From: Quatrionicoccus australiensis
GTDB lineage: Bacteria > Pseudomonadota > Gammaproteobacteria > Burkholderiales > Rhodocyclaceae
Assembly: GCF_020510425.1 (NCBI RefSeq)
Contig: NZ_JAHBAH010000001.1
Coordinates: 620,001-684,000, forward strand
Direction of reading: 5' to 3'
Length of the DNA stretch: 64,000 bases
Position numbers and translations under genes: made by a program. Positions 1 to 8,400 of the stretch are shown piece after piece (within the stretch, counting starts at the first letter, position 1; every line of letters begins with the position of its first letter). The notes under the pieces were generated by a model. That model did not search any database and was not told the origin of the DNA. It worked only from the letters and a program-made list of their open reading frames with translations.

Positions 1-1
1 C

Positions 2-2095
2 CTGATGCGGGCGATGATTCCGATGCGCATGGAAAAGGAATGCCTGGAATGTCACCGCGACACGCTGGTCCCGGTTGGCGGCCTGCGCGGCGGCGCGACC
101 ATCTCGATCAATCTGAACGCCTACCGTGCTGCCCAGGAACCCACCTGGCACGCCATCCAACTCTGGCACTTTGGCATCTGGATCATCGGCTTGGCCGGCT
201 TCATGAGCTTCGCTTACCTGGCCCGCCGGCGCAATATGGAAAGAACCCGGCTCGACGAAGAGCGCCACGAAAACGAGATGGCTTTCGGCGCCATGGCCGA
301 AGGTGCCGTGATTACCGACGCCAACGGCAGCATCCTCTGGGTCAATGATGCCTTTTGCCGGATCAGCGGTTACCAGCGCGACGAAGTGATTCACCAGAAC
401 CCGCGCCTGCTCAAGTCGGGCCGGCATGATGCAGCGTTTTACCAGCAACTGTGGGCCCAACTGATAGAAAAAGGCCATTGGCGCGGAGAACTCTGGAACC
501 AGCGCAAGTCGGGCGAGATCTTTCCCGAAGAAATCTCGATCCAGGCCCTGAAGGGACCGGATGGCCGGATGCGCCGCTTCATATCGATTTTTTCCGACAT
601 CACCGAGCGCAAGCGTATCGAGCAGGAACTGCAGAACTACCGGGAAGACCTCGAAGAGCAGGTGCGCAAGCGCACCGAGGAACTGACCGAGGCGCGCGAT
701 GCGGCCGAGGCAGCGAATCGCTCCAAATCGACCTTCCTCGCCAACATGAGCCACGAACTGCGCACTCCGCTCAACGCCGTGATCGGTTTTTCGCAACTGA
801 TGGAAAAAGACCCGGCCCTGGCCGAACTGCAACGCCGTCATGTCGAAATCATCAATCACTCCGGCAATCACCTGCTGACCCTGATCAATGACGTACTGGA
901 GCTCTCCAAGATCGAGTCGGGCAAGATGGAGATGCACCAGGAGGAAATCGATCCGGCCAACCTGCTCGAACAGGTCGTCGGCATGATGCGCCTGCGCGCG
1001 GAACAGGCCGGACTGGCACTGCATCTCGAAGCCGCCGATCTGCCGGCGACGGTCATCCTCGACCCGCTGATGCTGCGCCAGGTCTTGCTCAACCTGCTAT
1101 CGAACGCCATCAAATTCACCCCACGGGGCAAGGTTTCCCTGAGCGTGCACAACGCCAGCCTGGACGACGATCGAGTGCGCCTGTCTTTTTGCGTGCGCGA
1201 CACCGGCATCGGCATCCGGCCGGAAGACCAGGGCCGGATTTTCCGTCCCTTCGAGCAGGCCGGCGTGCCGCAGCAAGGCGGCACTGGCCTGGGCCTGAGC
1301 ATCAGCCAGCAATACGTGGCGATGATGGGCGGTGAACTGACGCTTGAATCAACGCCGGACGTGGGTTCCTCTTTCAGCTTCATGCTCACCGTGAGCGCCG
1401 GCAAGCACGGCCTGAGCAGGCCGGTGAAAGGGCGTGTCGTCGCACTCGAAGCGGCACAGCAGGGGCGCCACGTTCTGGTGGTGGACGACATTCCCGAATC
1501 CCGCCTGCTCGTGCGCTCGCTGATCGAACCGCTGGGTTTCCGGGTCAGCGAGGCTGCCAGCGTCAGCGAGACGAAGAGCGCCATGCGGAACGAGTCGCCC
1601 GACCTCATTTTCATGGACTGGTTTCTGCCCGACGGAAACGGGCTGGATGCCATCCGGCACATTCGCAGCGTGCACGGACCAGCCCGGCCGCGCATCGTCA
1701 TGCTGACCGCCAATGCCCTCGAAAAAAGCCGCGAGGCCGCTCTTGCCGCCGGTGCCGATGACTTCCTGAGCAAGCCGTATGAGGAAGACGAGCTTTATGC
1801 GACACTGGAAAGGCAACTCGCCATTCATTTCACCCGTCGGCAAACACAGACTGAGCCGGCAACATTGGGCAGCGCCGGCGAGATATCCGCCACCGACCTG
1901 CTTGGGCTGCCGCCCGAAATTCGCGCCCGCCTGGCCCAGGCTGCCATTTCCCTGAACCCGGAACAAATCGCTACGGCCTTGCACGAACTCGCCAGCGACT
2001 ACCCGGAACTGGCCAAGGGACTTGGCGAATTCTCCGACACCCGCCGCTACCAGCGCCTCTGGCAGGTACTCGGCATACTCGACAACGAGGAATGA
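2..2095 (+). CDS. Hybrid sensor histidine kinase with CxxCH motif, 5' end outside window (partial)
   Basis: The frame is open at the window edge, so the true start lies upstream. The visible 697 residues begin in what looks like the end of a periplasmic domain carrying a CLECH c-type heme motif (about residues 13-17), as in Tll0287/DUF3365 sensor domains. A membrane segment (about 55-73), a PAS domain (about 95-205), a coiled coil, a HisKA domain with phospho-acceptor His near residue 250 (SHELRTPLN), an HATPase domain with GTGLGLSI, and a C-terminal receiver with FMDWFLPDG follow. It would sense a periplasmic redox or gas signal and phosphorylate its own receiver. The stop overlaps the next start (ATGA), so it is translationally coupled to the receiver-kinase. 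Heme binding is inferred from the motif only. Confidence 0.9.
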   Translation: MMRAMIPMRMEKECLECHRDTLVPVGGLRGGATISINLNAYRAAQEPTWHAIQLWHFGIWIIGLAGFMSFAYLARRRNMERTRLDEERHENEMAFGAMAEGAVITDANGSILWVNDAFCRISGYQRDEVIHQNPRLLKSGRHDAAFYQQLWAQLIEKGHWRGELWNQRKSGEIFPEEISIQALKGPDGRMRRFISIFSDITERKRIEQELQNYREDLEEQVRKRTEELTEARDAAEAANRSKSTFLANMSHELRTPLNAVIGFSQLMEKDPALAELQRRHVEIINHSGNHLLTLINDVLELSKIESGKMEMHQEEIDPANLLEQVVGMMRLRAEQAGLALHLEAADLPATVILDPLMLRQVLLNLLSNAIKFTPRGKVSLSVHNASLDDDRVRLSFCVRDTGIGIRPEDQGRIFRPFEQAGVPQQGGTGLGLSISQQYVAMMGGELTLESTPDVGSSFSFMLTVSAGKHGLSRPVKGRVVALEAAQQGRHVLVVDDIPESRLLVRSLIEPLGFRVSEAASVSETKSAMRNESPDLIFMDWFLPDGNGLDAIRHIRSVHGPARPRIVMLTANALEKSREAALAAGADDFLSKPYEEDELYATLERQLAIHFTRRQTQTEPATLGSAGEISATDLLGLPPEIRARLAQAAISLNPEQIATALHELASDYPELAKGLGEFSDTRRYQRLWQVLGILDNEE

Positions 2096-3225
2096 GCATG
2101 CAAAACACCGCGACCGCCCGCACCGAAGTGATGATTGTCGAAGACACCTCGGCCTCGCTCGAGTTGCTCTGTGAACTGCTGACCCAGGCCGGCTATGCCG
2201 TACGCCCGGCCCCGGAGGGTGCGATGGCGCTGCGTTCGGCCCAGGCCAAGCCGCCCGAGCTGATCCTGCTCGATATCCGCATGCCCGGCATCGACGGCTT
2301 TGAAGTCTGCCGTCGTCTGAAAGCCGATGCGCGCACACGCGACATCCCGGTCATCTTTCTCTCCGCCTTGCGCGACGAATCCGATACCCTGCGCGGCTTT
2401 GCGCTCGGCGCCGTCGATTTCATCGCCAAGCCCTACCGCCCAGAGGAAGTGCTGGCCCGGGTACGCACCCACGCCGAGTTGCGCCGCCTGCAAAGCGGCC
2501 TCGAAGAGCGCGTCAAGGAACGCACCGCCCAGTTGCTCGAAGCCCAGACCAGGCTGCTCGAATCGCAGGGCCGCCTGCAGGAACTGGCCGGCTTTCTGCA
2601 AAACGTACGCGAAGAAGAACGCACCCACATCGCCCGCGAACTGCACGATGAACTCGGCCAAACACTGACCTCGCTACGCATCGATCTCGGCTGGCTGCGC
2701 GGCAAATGTGAAAAACAGGGTGCGGCGGTGGTCGACCGGGCGAACGGCGCCTATGCGCTGGTCGAACGGACCATCGATGCGCTGCGCCGGATTTCCGAGG
2801 GTCTGCGCCCCGGCATGCTCGACGTGCTCGGTCTGGCCGCCGCCGTCGAACACCATGTCACGCAATTCGAAGAGCGCAACGGGATCAGTTGCTCGCTGGC
2901 GATGAACCGGGAAGAGTTCGCCATCGACGGCGAACTCGCCACCGCGATTTTCCGCCTGATCCAGGAGGCACTGACCAATGTGCTGCGGCATGCCGCCGCC
3001 AGCCAGCTCTGCGTCAGCATCGACGAAGAAGATGCATGCATCCGGGTCGGCATCGAGGATGACGGCCACGGCTTCCAGCCGGCGCAAAACAAGAAAACCT
3101 TCGGCCTGCTCGGCATGCAGGAGCGGGTCAAGATGCTCGGCGGCAGTATCACCATCAGCAGTGAGCCCGGCGCAGGCTGCCGGATCGAGGCCAGTTTTCC
3201 GAAGCGGGGAGATAACGAACAATGA
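2092..3225 (+). CDS. Receiver-histidine kinase (REC + HisKA_3 + HATPase)
   Basis: A 377-residue cytoplasmic protein without membrane segments. An N-terminal receiver domain (about 12-125, phospho-acceptor Asp61 in LLDIRMPG) is followed by a coiled coil and a HisKA_3 dimerisation domain with His185 in ARELHDELGQ. A C-terminal HATPase domain has DDGHGF and GLLGMQER. This architecture fits a relay intermediate: the receiver can take a phosphoryl group from the upstream hybrid kinase and the kinase half can phosphorylate the NarL-type regulator encoded next. It overlaps both neighbours by 4 bp, a strong sign of one operon and one pathway. The signal and the direction of phosphotransfer are inferred. 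Confidence 0.93.
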   Translation: MSMQNTATARTEVMIVEDTSASLELLCELLTQAGYAVRPAPEGAMALRSAQAKPPELILLDIRMPGIDGFEVCRRLKADARTRDIPVIFLSALRDESDTLRGFALGAVDFIAKPYRPEEVLARVRTHAELRRLQSGLEERVKERTAQLLEAQTRLLESQGRLQELAGFLQNVREEERTHIARELHDELGQTLTSLRIDLGWLRGKCEKQGAAVVDRANGAYALVERTIDALRRISEGLRPGMLDVLGLAAAVEHHVTQFEERNGISCSLAMNREEFAIDGELATAIFRLIQEALTNVLRHAAASQLCVSIDEEDACIRVGIEDDGHGFQPAQNKKTFGLLGMQERVKMLGGSITISSEPGAGCRIEASFPKRGDNEQ

Positions 3226-3878
3226 TCCGTATCCTGATTGCCGACGACCATGACATCCTGCGCGCCGGCCTCAAGCACATCCTGCACGACACCGGCGACA
3301 TCGTCATCGCCGGCGAAGCCTGTGACGGGCACCAGGCGCTCGACCTGGTCCGGAACGGACAATGGGATGCCCTGGTGCTCGACCTGTCGATGCCGGGCAA
3401 GAGCGGCATTGAATTGATCAAGCAGATCAAGGGCGAGTTTCCCCGCCTGCCCATCCTGATCCTCAGCATGCACAAGGAAGACCTCTACGCCGTGCGCGCG
3501 CTGAAAGCCGGCGCCTCCGGCTACCTGTGCAAGGACAGTGCTGAAGCGCTGCTTGCCCAGGCGATCCGCAAGGTGGTCAGCGGTGGCCTGTTCGTCAATC
3601 AGGCAGTCGCGGAAAAGCTCGCCATGGACATGTTGACCGGTGCCGGCAACGGCGCGCCGCACAGCCGCCTGACCGACCGCGAATACCAGGTCTTCATGCT
3701 GCTGGCGCGCGGCCTCGGCGTCACCGACATCGGGCGCGAACTCAATCTCAGCGTCAAAACGATCAGTACGCACAAGACGCGCATCCAGGAAAAGATGAAC
3801 CTTGCCAACAGCGCCGACCTCATCCATTACGCCATCCGCCACCAGTTGATCGGCGGCCCGGATGGACTCGATGCCTGA
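3222..3878 (+). CDS. NarL/FixJ-family response regulator
   Basis: 218 residues: receiver domain with DDH (8-10), phospho-acceptor Asp54 (LVLDLSMPG) and the conserved Lys in YLCKDS, then a LuxR/NarL helix-turn-helix (about 150-205, LTDREYQVFMLLARG to VKTISTHKTRI). It is the output of the three-gene phosphorelay and the only DNA-binding member. Starting ATG overlaps the preceding stop. A perfect 18-bp palindrome begins 7 bp after its stop codon and sits upstream of a Dnr-like regulator gene, so that regulator is a plausible target; this is inference from position. Confidence 0.93.
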   Translation: MIRILIADDHDILRAGLKHILHDTGDIVIAGEACDGHQALDLVRNGQWDALVLDLSMPGKSGIELIKQIKGEFPRLPILILSMHKEDLYAVRALKAGASGYLCKDSAEALLAQAIRKVVSGGLFVNQAVAEKLAMDMLTGAGNGAPHSRLTDREYQVFMLLARGLGVTDIGRELNLSVKTISTHKTRIQEKMNLANSADLIHYAIRHQLIGGPDGLDA

Positions 3879-3884
3879 GTTGCC

Positions 3885-3902
3885 GGTAGGAATATTCCTA
3901 CC
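3885..3902. promoter_or_regulatory. Perfect 18-bp palindrome, candidate operator
   Basis: GGTAGGAATATTCCTACC reads identically on both strands. It lies 124 bp upstream of the Dnr-like gene start and just after the NarL-type regulator gene. The inner TAGGAATATTCCTA resembles the RcsB-type box, and RcsB belongs to the same NarL/FixJ DNA-binding family. There is no T-run, so a terminator is less likely. I noticed no second copy by eye. Confidence 0.55.
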
Positions 3903-4025
3903 CAGAATCAGCACCTTTCCGAGGACAGAATGAGCGGATGTTCCCTGCCCTGCCTGACGTGCCAAACCTAAACTGATGCCATCACATCCACCGCCAGACG
4001 GTGGTCAGGACTCAGGAGAATCACC

Positions 4026-4844
4026 ATGGCACCGTTCATTTCGCTCTACGCCTGCCCGCGCCTCGACCCGCAAATGCCCGATAGCGACGGCATCATCACC
4101 CACCTGGCGGCCCTGCCCCTGTTCAGTACACTGTCGGCCAGCGAGCTCAACCGCATTGCCGTCTCGGCCCGCAAAATCCAGTCGCTGAAAGGCGAAATAC
4201 TCTTTCACAAGGGCGACCCCTGCCACGGTTTTTATCTGATCGTTTCCGGCAAGGTGAAACTGCTCTTCAATTCGCTGGGCGGCAGCGAGAAGGTGATCGA
4301 AATCCTGATGCCGGGACAAAGTTTCGGCGAGTCGGCGATGTTCATGGACCAGCCCTACCCGCTCAGTGCCCAGGCCTTGAGCGATGCAAGCTTCATCTAC
4401 ATTACCAAGGCTTCGGTGTTGCAGGCGCTGGAATCAAATGCCCAACTCGCCCGGCAGTTGATTACCCGGCTGTCGAGCAGTTTGCATCAACTGTTCCAGA
4501 ACCAGGAATTCAACGGCATGCGCTCGGGCAAGCAACGCATCGTCGATTACATTCTGCGCCAGATGACGCCGGCGGCTGCGCTCAGCGCCGTTCCGATCGT
4601 CATCCTGCCGGCCAGCAAGGGCACCATCGCCTCGCATCTCAACATCACGGCCGAACATTTCTCGCGCATCCTGCACGAACTGGTCGAGCACGAACTGATC
4701 ACGGTCTACGGCAAGAAAATCGAGATTCTCGACCTGGCGCAGCTACGCGCCGTGCTCGACAGCCAGGGTGAGCGCGAACATGCGCAAGCAGCGCCCTGCC
4801 GCCTGGTGGAGACCACGCCGGCTGCGCACGCCAGCCGCACCTGA
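4026..4844 (+). CDS. Crp/Fnr-family transcriptional regulator, Dnr-like
   Basis: 272 residues: cyclic-nucleotide-type beta-roll sensor domain (about 30-145), dimer helix, and a C-terminal helix-turn-helix with TIASHLNITAEHFSRILHEL. The E-x-x-S-R pattern in the recognition helix (E-H-F-S-R) is that of FNR/ANR/DNR proteins reading TTGAT-N4-ATCAA. The N-terminal cysteine set that holds the FNR iron-sulfur cluster is missing, which points to a Dnr/NNR-type nitrogen-oxide responder rather than an oxygen sensor. The start is supported by AGGAG 7 nt upstream. Convergent with the end of the nos operon; FNR-like boxes at 13479 and 17305 are candidate targets. The ligand is not visible in the sequence. 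Confidence 0.88.
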   Translation: MAPFISLYACPRLDPQMPDSDGIITHLAALPLFSTLSASELNRIAVSARKIQSLKGEILFHKGDPCHGFYLIVSGKVKLLFNSLGGSEKVIEILMPGQSFGESAMFMDQPYPLSAQALSDASFIYITKASVLQALESNAQLARQLITRLSSSLHQLFQNQEFNGMRSGKQRIVDYILRQMTPAAALSAVPIVILPASKGTIASHLNITAEHFSRILHELVEHELITVYGKKIEILDLAQLRAVLDSQGEREHAQAAPCRLVETTPAAHASRT

Positions 4845-4846
4845 AC

Positions 4847-5590
4847 TCACCAGCCTGCTGCCGGCGGCTTCTCGCCGAAATGCAGGCAGGCAATCCCGAA
4901 CGACAGGTTTTCCCAGCGCACATTGACCAAGCCGGCCGCACTGACCAGGGCGGCAAACTCCGCCTGGTCGGGAAAGCGCCGGATCGATTCGACCAGGTAC
5001 TGGTAGGCGATCGGCTGGCCGGCCACGGCCGCGCCGAGGCGGGGAATCACCAGCCAGGAATAGAGATCGTAGAACGGCGCCAGCCAGCGTACCGGGCGCG
5101 AGAACTCGAGACAGACGAAATGCCCGCCCGGCTTGAGCACGCGCCGGATTTCGGCCAGCGCCTGACTGAGCCGGGTGGCGTTGCGCAGCCCGAAGGAGAC
5201 GGTGAGCAGATCGACGCTGTTGGCGGCAAACGGCAGGGCTTCCGCCTCGCCGGCCAGCCAGTTGAGGGCAACGCCGCCCTGGGCGCGGCCAGCCGCCATC
5301 ATCGCCAGGCTGGGATCGCAGACGGTGACGATGCGTTTGCCGTCGGCGAGCAGGCGCGCCACGTCGCCGGTGCCGCCGGCGAGGTCGACAACCTGGCCGG
5401 TGATGCCGGCGCAGCGGCGGCGCAAGGTTCGCTTCCACAGGCGGTGGATGCCAAAGCTCATCAGGTCGTTCATCAGGTCGTAGCGCGGCGCAACGACTTC
5501 GAACACCTCGCGGATACGCGCCCGGCGCTCGTCGGTGACGACCGGCTGGCGGCCGAAGCTGTGTTCGAGCGGGTCGATGCTTTCCGGCAT
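4847..5590 (-). CDS. ubiE: UbiE/MenG-type quinone C-methyltransferase
   Basis: 247 residues with the UbiE signatures: RYDLMNDLMSFGIHRLWKR near the N terminus, SAM-binding motif VVDLAGGTGDVARLL (67-81), and FGLRNATRL in the middle. It methylates demethylmenaquinone to menaquinone and the ubiquinone precursor. It is the last gene of the nos operon, 2 bp downstream of the thioredoxin gene. A quinone methyltransferase here makes sense if the NosG/NosH proteins feed electrons from menaquinol to N2O reduction. It may be a second copy beside a housekeeping ubiE; that cannot be judged from this window. Confidence 0.88.
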   Translation of the reverse strand: MPESIDPLEHSFGRQPVVTDERRARIREVFEVVAPRYDLMNDLMSFGIHRLWKRTLRRRCAGITGQVVDLAGGTGDVARLLADGKRIVTVCDPSLAMMAAGRAQGGVALNWLAGEAEALPFAANSVDLLTVSFGLRNATRLSQALAEIRRVLKPGGHFVCLEFSRPVRWLAPFYDLYSWLVIPRLGAAVAGQPIAYQYLVESIRRFPDQAEFAALVSAAGLVNVRWENLSFGIACLHFGEKPPAAGW

Positions 5591-5592
5591 GG

Positions 5593-6084
5593 CTACTTGA
5601 GCAGCGCTTCGGCGGCGGCGCTCAGCTCGGCCGGGCTGATCCGCCCGGCGCGGGCAAGAATGACCTTGCCGCTACGGTCGACCGCCACGGTGAAGGGCAA
5701 ACCCATGACCTTGTTGCCAAGCGCCTGCATCAGTTCCAGGCCCTGCGTCTTGCCGATCAGCACGCGGTAGTCCATCTCGTAGGCCTTGGCGAACTCGCGC
5801 ACCGGGTCGGCCTGGTCTTCGATGCCGATACCGAGCACCACCAGCCCCTTGCCCTTGTACAGGCGGTCGACCTTGGCAAAATCGGGAATTTCGGCGCGAC
5901 AGGGGCCGCACCAGCGCGCCCAGAAATTGACGATGAGCGGCTTGCCCTGCCATTGGCGCAAAGCCTGCGGCTGGCCGGCGAGATCGTTGAAGGAGGTCGC
6001 GAAAAGCGGATTACCCGGCACCGGCTCGGCCAGCGCCAGGGCGGCCCAGCCGAGCAGGGCGAACAGCGCCAGGCGGTATTTCAC
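5593..6084 (-). CDS. TlpA-like exported thioredoxin-fold protein
   Basis: 163 residues with a Sec signal peptide (1-19, ending ALA) and a thioredoxin/AhpC-TSA fold carrying the redox motif W-C-G-P-C (Cys59, Cys62), followed by the cis-Pro region GLPFTVAVD. Such proteins reduce disulfides in the periplasm during cytochrome c or copper-centre maturation. Its start overlaps the nosY stop by 4 bp, so it belongs to the nos operon; a role in keeping NosZ or NosL copper-binding cysteines reduced is an inference from position. Confidence 0.88.
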   Translation of the reverse strand: MKYRLALFALLGWAALALAEPVPGNPLFATSFNDLAGQPQALRQWQGKPLIVNFWARWCGPCRAEIPDFAKVDRLYKGKGLVVLGIGIEDQADPVREFAKAYEMDYRVLIGKTQGLELMQALGNKVMGLPFTVAVDRSGKVILARAGRISPAELSAAAEALLK

Positions 6085-6908
6085 GGCAGATCACCGCGCT
6101 TGAAGACGAAGTAACCGGCGCAGGCGCTGAGCAGGCCGATCAGCGTCGGATAGACCAGTGCGAACAGGCGGAAGCCCTCGGCGCCGAACAGGTCGAGTAC
6201 GACGTAGGCGGACGGCCCGAGCACGATCAGTTGCGGGTCGAACATGGCGAGCGCCGCGGTGCGGAAGACCTGCAGCGGATTGAGCAGGGCGAGCATGACG
6301 GCGACTTCGGGCGCCACCTTGCCCTGGATCATGACACCGAGCAGGATCAGGTCGAGGAAGAGGAGCAGGCCGAGCCAGACCATGAAGGCGGCGCCCTGCG
6401 CCATGTCGGTACTGCGCGCCAGGGCCGAGATCAGCATGCCGATGCCGAGGAAGCAGGCCGACATCACGGCGAGCAAGGCGCTGTAATAGCCGAAGATCGC
6501 CCACGGCACCTCGATGCCCTGGATGGTCGCCCAACCGACCGCGGCCAGCATGGCGAGGAAGACCGGCGCGAAGACGACGATGTAGCGGCCGATGATCTTG
6601 CCCCAGAACCACGCGAACAGCGACACCGGCAGCGACAACAGGTATTCGAAGACGCCCGCCTCGCGGTCGCCGGCCACCGAGCGCACCGTGGTGATCAGCA
6701 CGAAGATGGGCAGGATCGCCATGGTCAGCTGGATGTAGGTGACGAGCAGGCGCGACAGGCCGATGAAGCCGAGCACGCGCGACTCGGTCAGGCCGAACAG
6801 GAAGAGCAGCGCAACGATGCCGCCGAAGATCAGCGTGTAGATCTGGAACCAGCGTGCACGCAGGGATTCGACGATATCGAGCTTGGCGGTCAACCACAGT
6901 TGTTTCAT
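6081..6908 (-). CDS. nosY: NosY, ABC-2 type permease for NosZ copper-site maturation
   Basis: 275 residues with about six hydrophobic helices and the NosY/ABC-2 hallmark AGDREAGVFEYLLSLPVS near residue 80. It forms the membrane part of the NosDFY complex needed to assemble the CuZ centre of nitrous oxide reductase; NosF, encoded two genes upstream, is its ATPase. Unusually, nosL lies between nosF and nosY here, and a 95-bp gap with no clear signal separates nosL from nosY. The start ATG at 6908 gives a protein of the expected size. Confidence 0.9.
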   Translation of the reverse strand: MKQLWLTAKLDIVESLRARWFQIYTLIFGGIVALLFLFGLTESRVLGFIGLSRLLVTYIQLTMAILPIFVLITTVRSVAGDREAGVFEYLLSLPVSLFAWFWGKIIGRYIVVFAPVFLAMLAAVGWATIQGIEVPWAIFGYYSALLAVMSACFLGIGMLISALARSTDMAQGAAFMVWLGLLLFLDLILLGVMIQGKVAPEVAVMLALLNPLQVFRTAALAMFDPQLIVLGPSAYVVLDLFGAEGFRLFALVYPTLIGLLSACAGYFVFKRGDLP

Positions 6909-7003
6909 TTGAGGATCCAGTATTCAGGATTCAGGAGCGAGTTGGCAGGGAAAGATGCGAGTGCAATGCTTACTAACATCTCAAACTCCTGACAACTACC
7001 AAC

Positions 7004-7492
7004 TTACTTTCCCTTGGCCAGCGTCAGCCGGCGCATTTCATTGAAATCGACACTGCCCGGCAGCGGACTGCCGACAGCGCCAAAGTTGTAAGCCATCGGC
7101 GACGACTTGGCGGCGTAGTGAACCTGGCGCGGATCGAACCAGCGCACCTTATCGCGGCCCGGGCTGTCGCTGTCAGCGACCCAGAGCCGGGTCGCCGCAT
7201 CGTTCAGCCACGGGTATTGCGCCGCCTTGTCGCGCAGCCAGAACACCAGGCAACCGACATCGTCGAAGATGAAGGCCGTATTGTTCGGGCCGCCGACGAT
7301 CTCGGCAGCGAAACGGCTGTCCGAGACGACCATGCCGCAACGCTGGCAGGTCGTGCGATCCCAGCGGATCTCGGTCATCCCCTCCGGCCAGTTATCCTTG
7401 CGGCAACCGGACAATGCGACGGCAAGCGGGGTCAGGAAAATGCCGCCGAGGGCGAGTCGACCGATGAAGTGGCGACGTCCGGACTGGCACAT
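7004..7492 (-). CDS. nosL: NosL, copper-binding lipoprotein for NosZ
   Basis: 162 residues. The N terminus has a twin-arginine-like segment (GRRHFIG), a hydrophobic stretch and a lipobox L-S-G-C with Cys30 as lipidation site. The mature part has the NosL copper motif C-Q-R-C-G-M (Cys49, Cys52, Met54) and FIFDDVGC. NosL delivers Cu(I) to apo-NosZ. Start at 7492 was chosen because it directly precedes the signal peptide and lies just after the nosF stop; the same frame is open much further upstream, but that part only shadows nosF. A Tat-routed lipoprotein is an unproven reading of the RR motif. Confidence 0.9.
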   Translation of the reverse strand: MCQSGRRHFIGRLALGGIFLTPLAVALSGCRKDNWPEGMTEIRWDRTTCQRCGMVVSDSRFAAEIVGGPNNTAFIFDDVGCLVFWLRDKAAQYPWLNDAATRLWVADSDSPGRDKVRWFDPRQVHYAAKSSPMAYNFGAVGSPLPGSVDFNEMRRLTLAKGK

Positions 7493-7494
7493 GC

Positions 7495-8361
7495 TCAGCC
7501 CCTCGCCTCGGTCAGCGACAAGTCGCTGACCAGCGCCGTGTAGCGCGACACGATGCCGAGGAAACGCAGGCGATCCGGGCCGGCGATGGCGCCTTCCCAG
7601 ACCAGGTTGTCGGCGCTGGCGGTGAATTTCCAGCCGTCGAGCGCCTTGGCGAAGGCCGGCTCGAAACGGCTCAGGGCGATGCGGCAATCGAGCACCGCGG
7701 TCAGCGTCACGGCGTCGGCAACCTTGTCGTCGAGCACGATCTTGCCCATGTCCATCTCGATCACCCGGTTGACCAGGGCCGAGACCTCGTCGAGGCGGTG
7801 GCTGGAGATGATCATCGTCGCATCGTCGAGACGTTCGGCGAGCAGATCGAAGAATATCTTGCGCGCTTCTGGGTCGAGATTGGCGGCCGGCTCGTCCATG
7901 ACCAGCACCTTGGCATCGCGACCGAGCGCGATGGCGATCAGCAGCTTCTGCTTCATGCCGCCGGACAGGCGCACGAACTGGCGTGCCAGGATGCTTTCGA
8001 GATCGAGCCCGAGTCGGCGCGCGATGGCGTGGATGCGCTGCGGGTCGGTGCCGCACAGCGCGGCCGAGAATTCGATCAGCTGGCCGACCGGCATCTTGAG
8101 CGGCGGCGGCAGCTGCGGCACGAAGCCGATGTTGCCGAGCACCTCGGTGCGGTTCTGGCGCGGATCGAGGCCGGCGATGGCGACCGTGCCGTCGAAGGTG
8201 TACTCGCCGAGCAGGCAGCGGATCAGCGTCGTCTTGCCGGCACCGTTCGAGCCGATCAGCGCGACGCGCTCGCCGAGCCCGATGTCGAGGCTGATGCCGT
8301 CGAGGACACGGGCGCGGCGGAAGGTCTTGGCCAGGTTGTTGAATTGGATCATGGGGGTCAT
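7495..8361 (-). CDS. nosF: NosF, ABC transporter ATPase of the NosDFY complex
   Basis: 288 residues. Walker A GSNGAGKTT (37-45), ABC signature LSGGM (132-136), Walker B VLVMDEP (152-158) and the H-loop SSHRLDE are intact. NosF powers NosY and delivers sulfur or copper-site components to periplasmic NosD. Located between nosH and nosL on the same strand. The 35 bp between nosF and nosH contain a degenerate copy of the CGGTCGACCG palindrome. Confidence 0.93.
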   Translation of the reverse strand: MTPMIQFNNLAKTFRRARVLDGISLDIGLGERVALIGSNGAGKTTLIRCLLGEYTFDGTVAIAGLDPRQNRTEVLGNIGFVPQLPPPLKMPVGQLIEFSAALCGTDPQRIHAIARRLGLDLESILARQFVRLSGGMKQKLLIAIALGRDAKVLVMDEPAANLDPEARKIFFDLLAERLDDATMIISSHRLDEVSALVNRVIEMDMGKIVLDDKVADAVTLTAVLDCRIALSRFEPAFAKALDGWKFTASADNLVWEGAIAGPDRLRFLGIVSRYTALVSDLSLTEARG

Positions 8362-8378
8362 CGAATGAAAATGCCTGT

Positions 8379-8400
8379 TTTTATCGGGTCGACCGCTCAG
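8379..8400. repeat. Degenerate copy of the GGTCGACCGC intergenic palindrome
   Basis: GTTTTTATCGGGTCGACCGC occupies almost the whole gap between nosF and nosH. It closely resembles the perfect palindrome at 44587-44612, including the preceding GTTTTTA, so the copies look related by descent rather than by chance. See the repeat-family finding. Confidence 0.5.

Noticed and set aside
6909..7003. Short gap between nosL and nosY as a separate promoter
   Set aside because: It contains near-repeats (ATTCAGGATTCAGGA) but no FNR box or convincing -10/-35 pair; likely just a loose operon junction.
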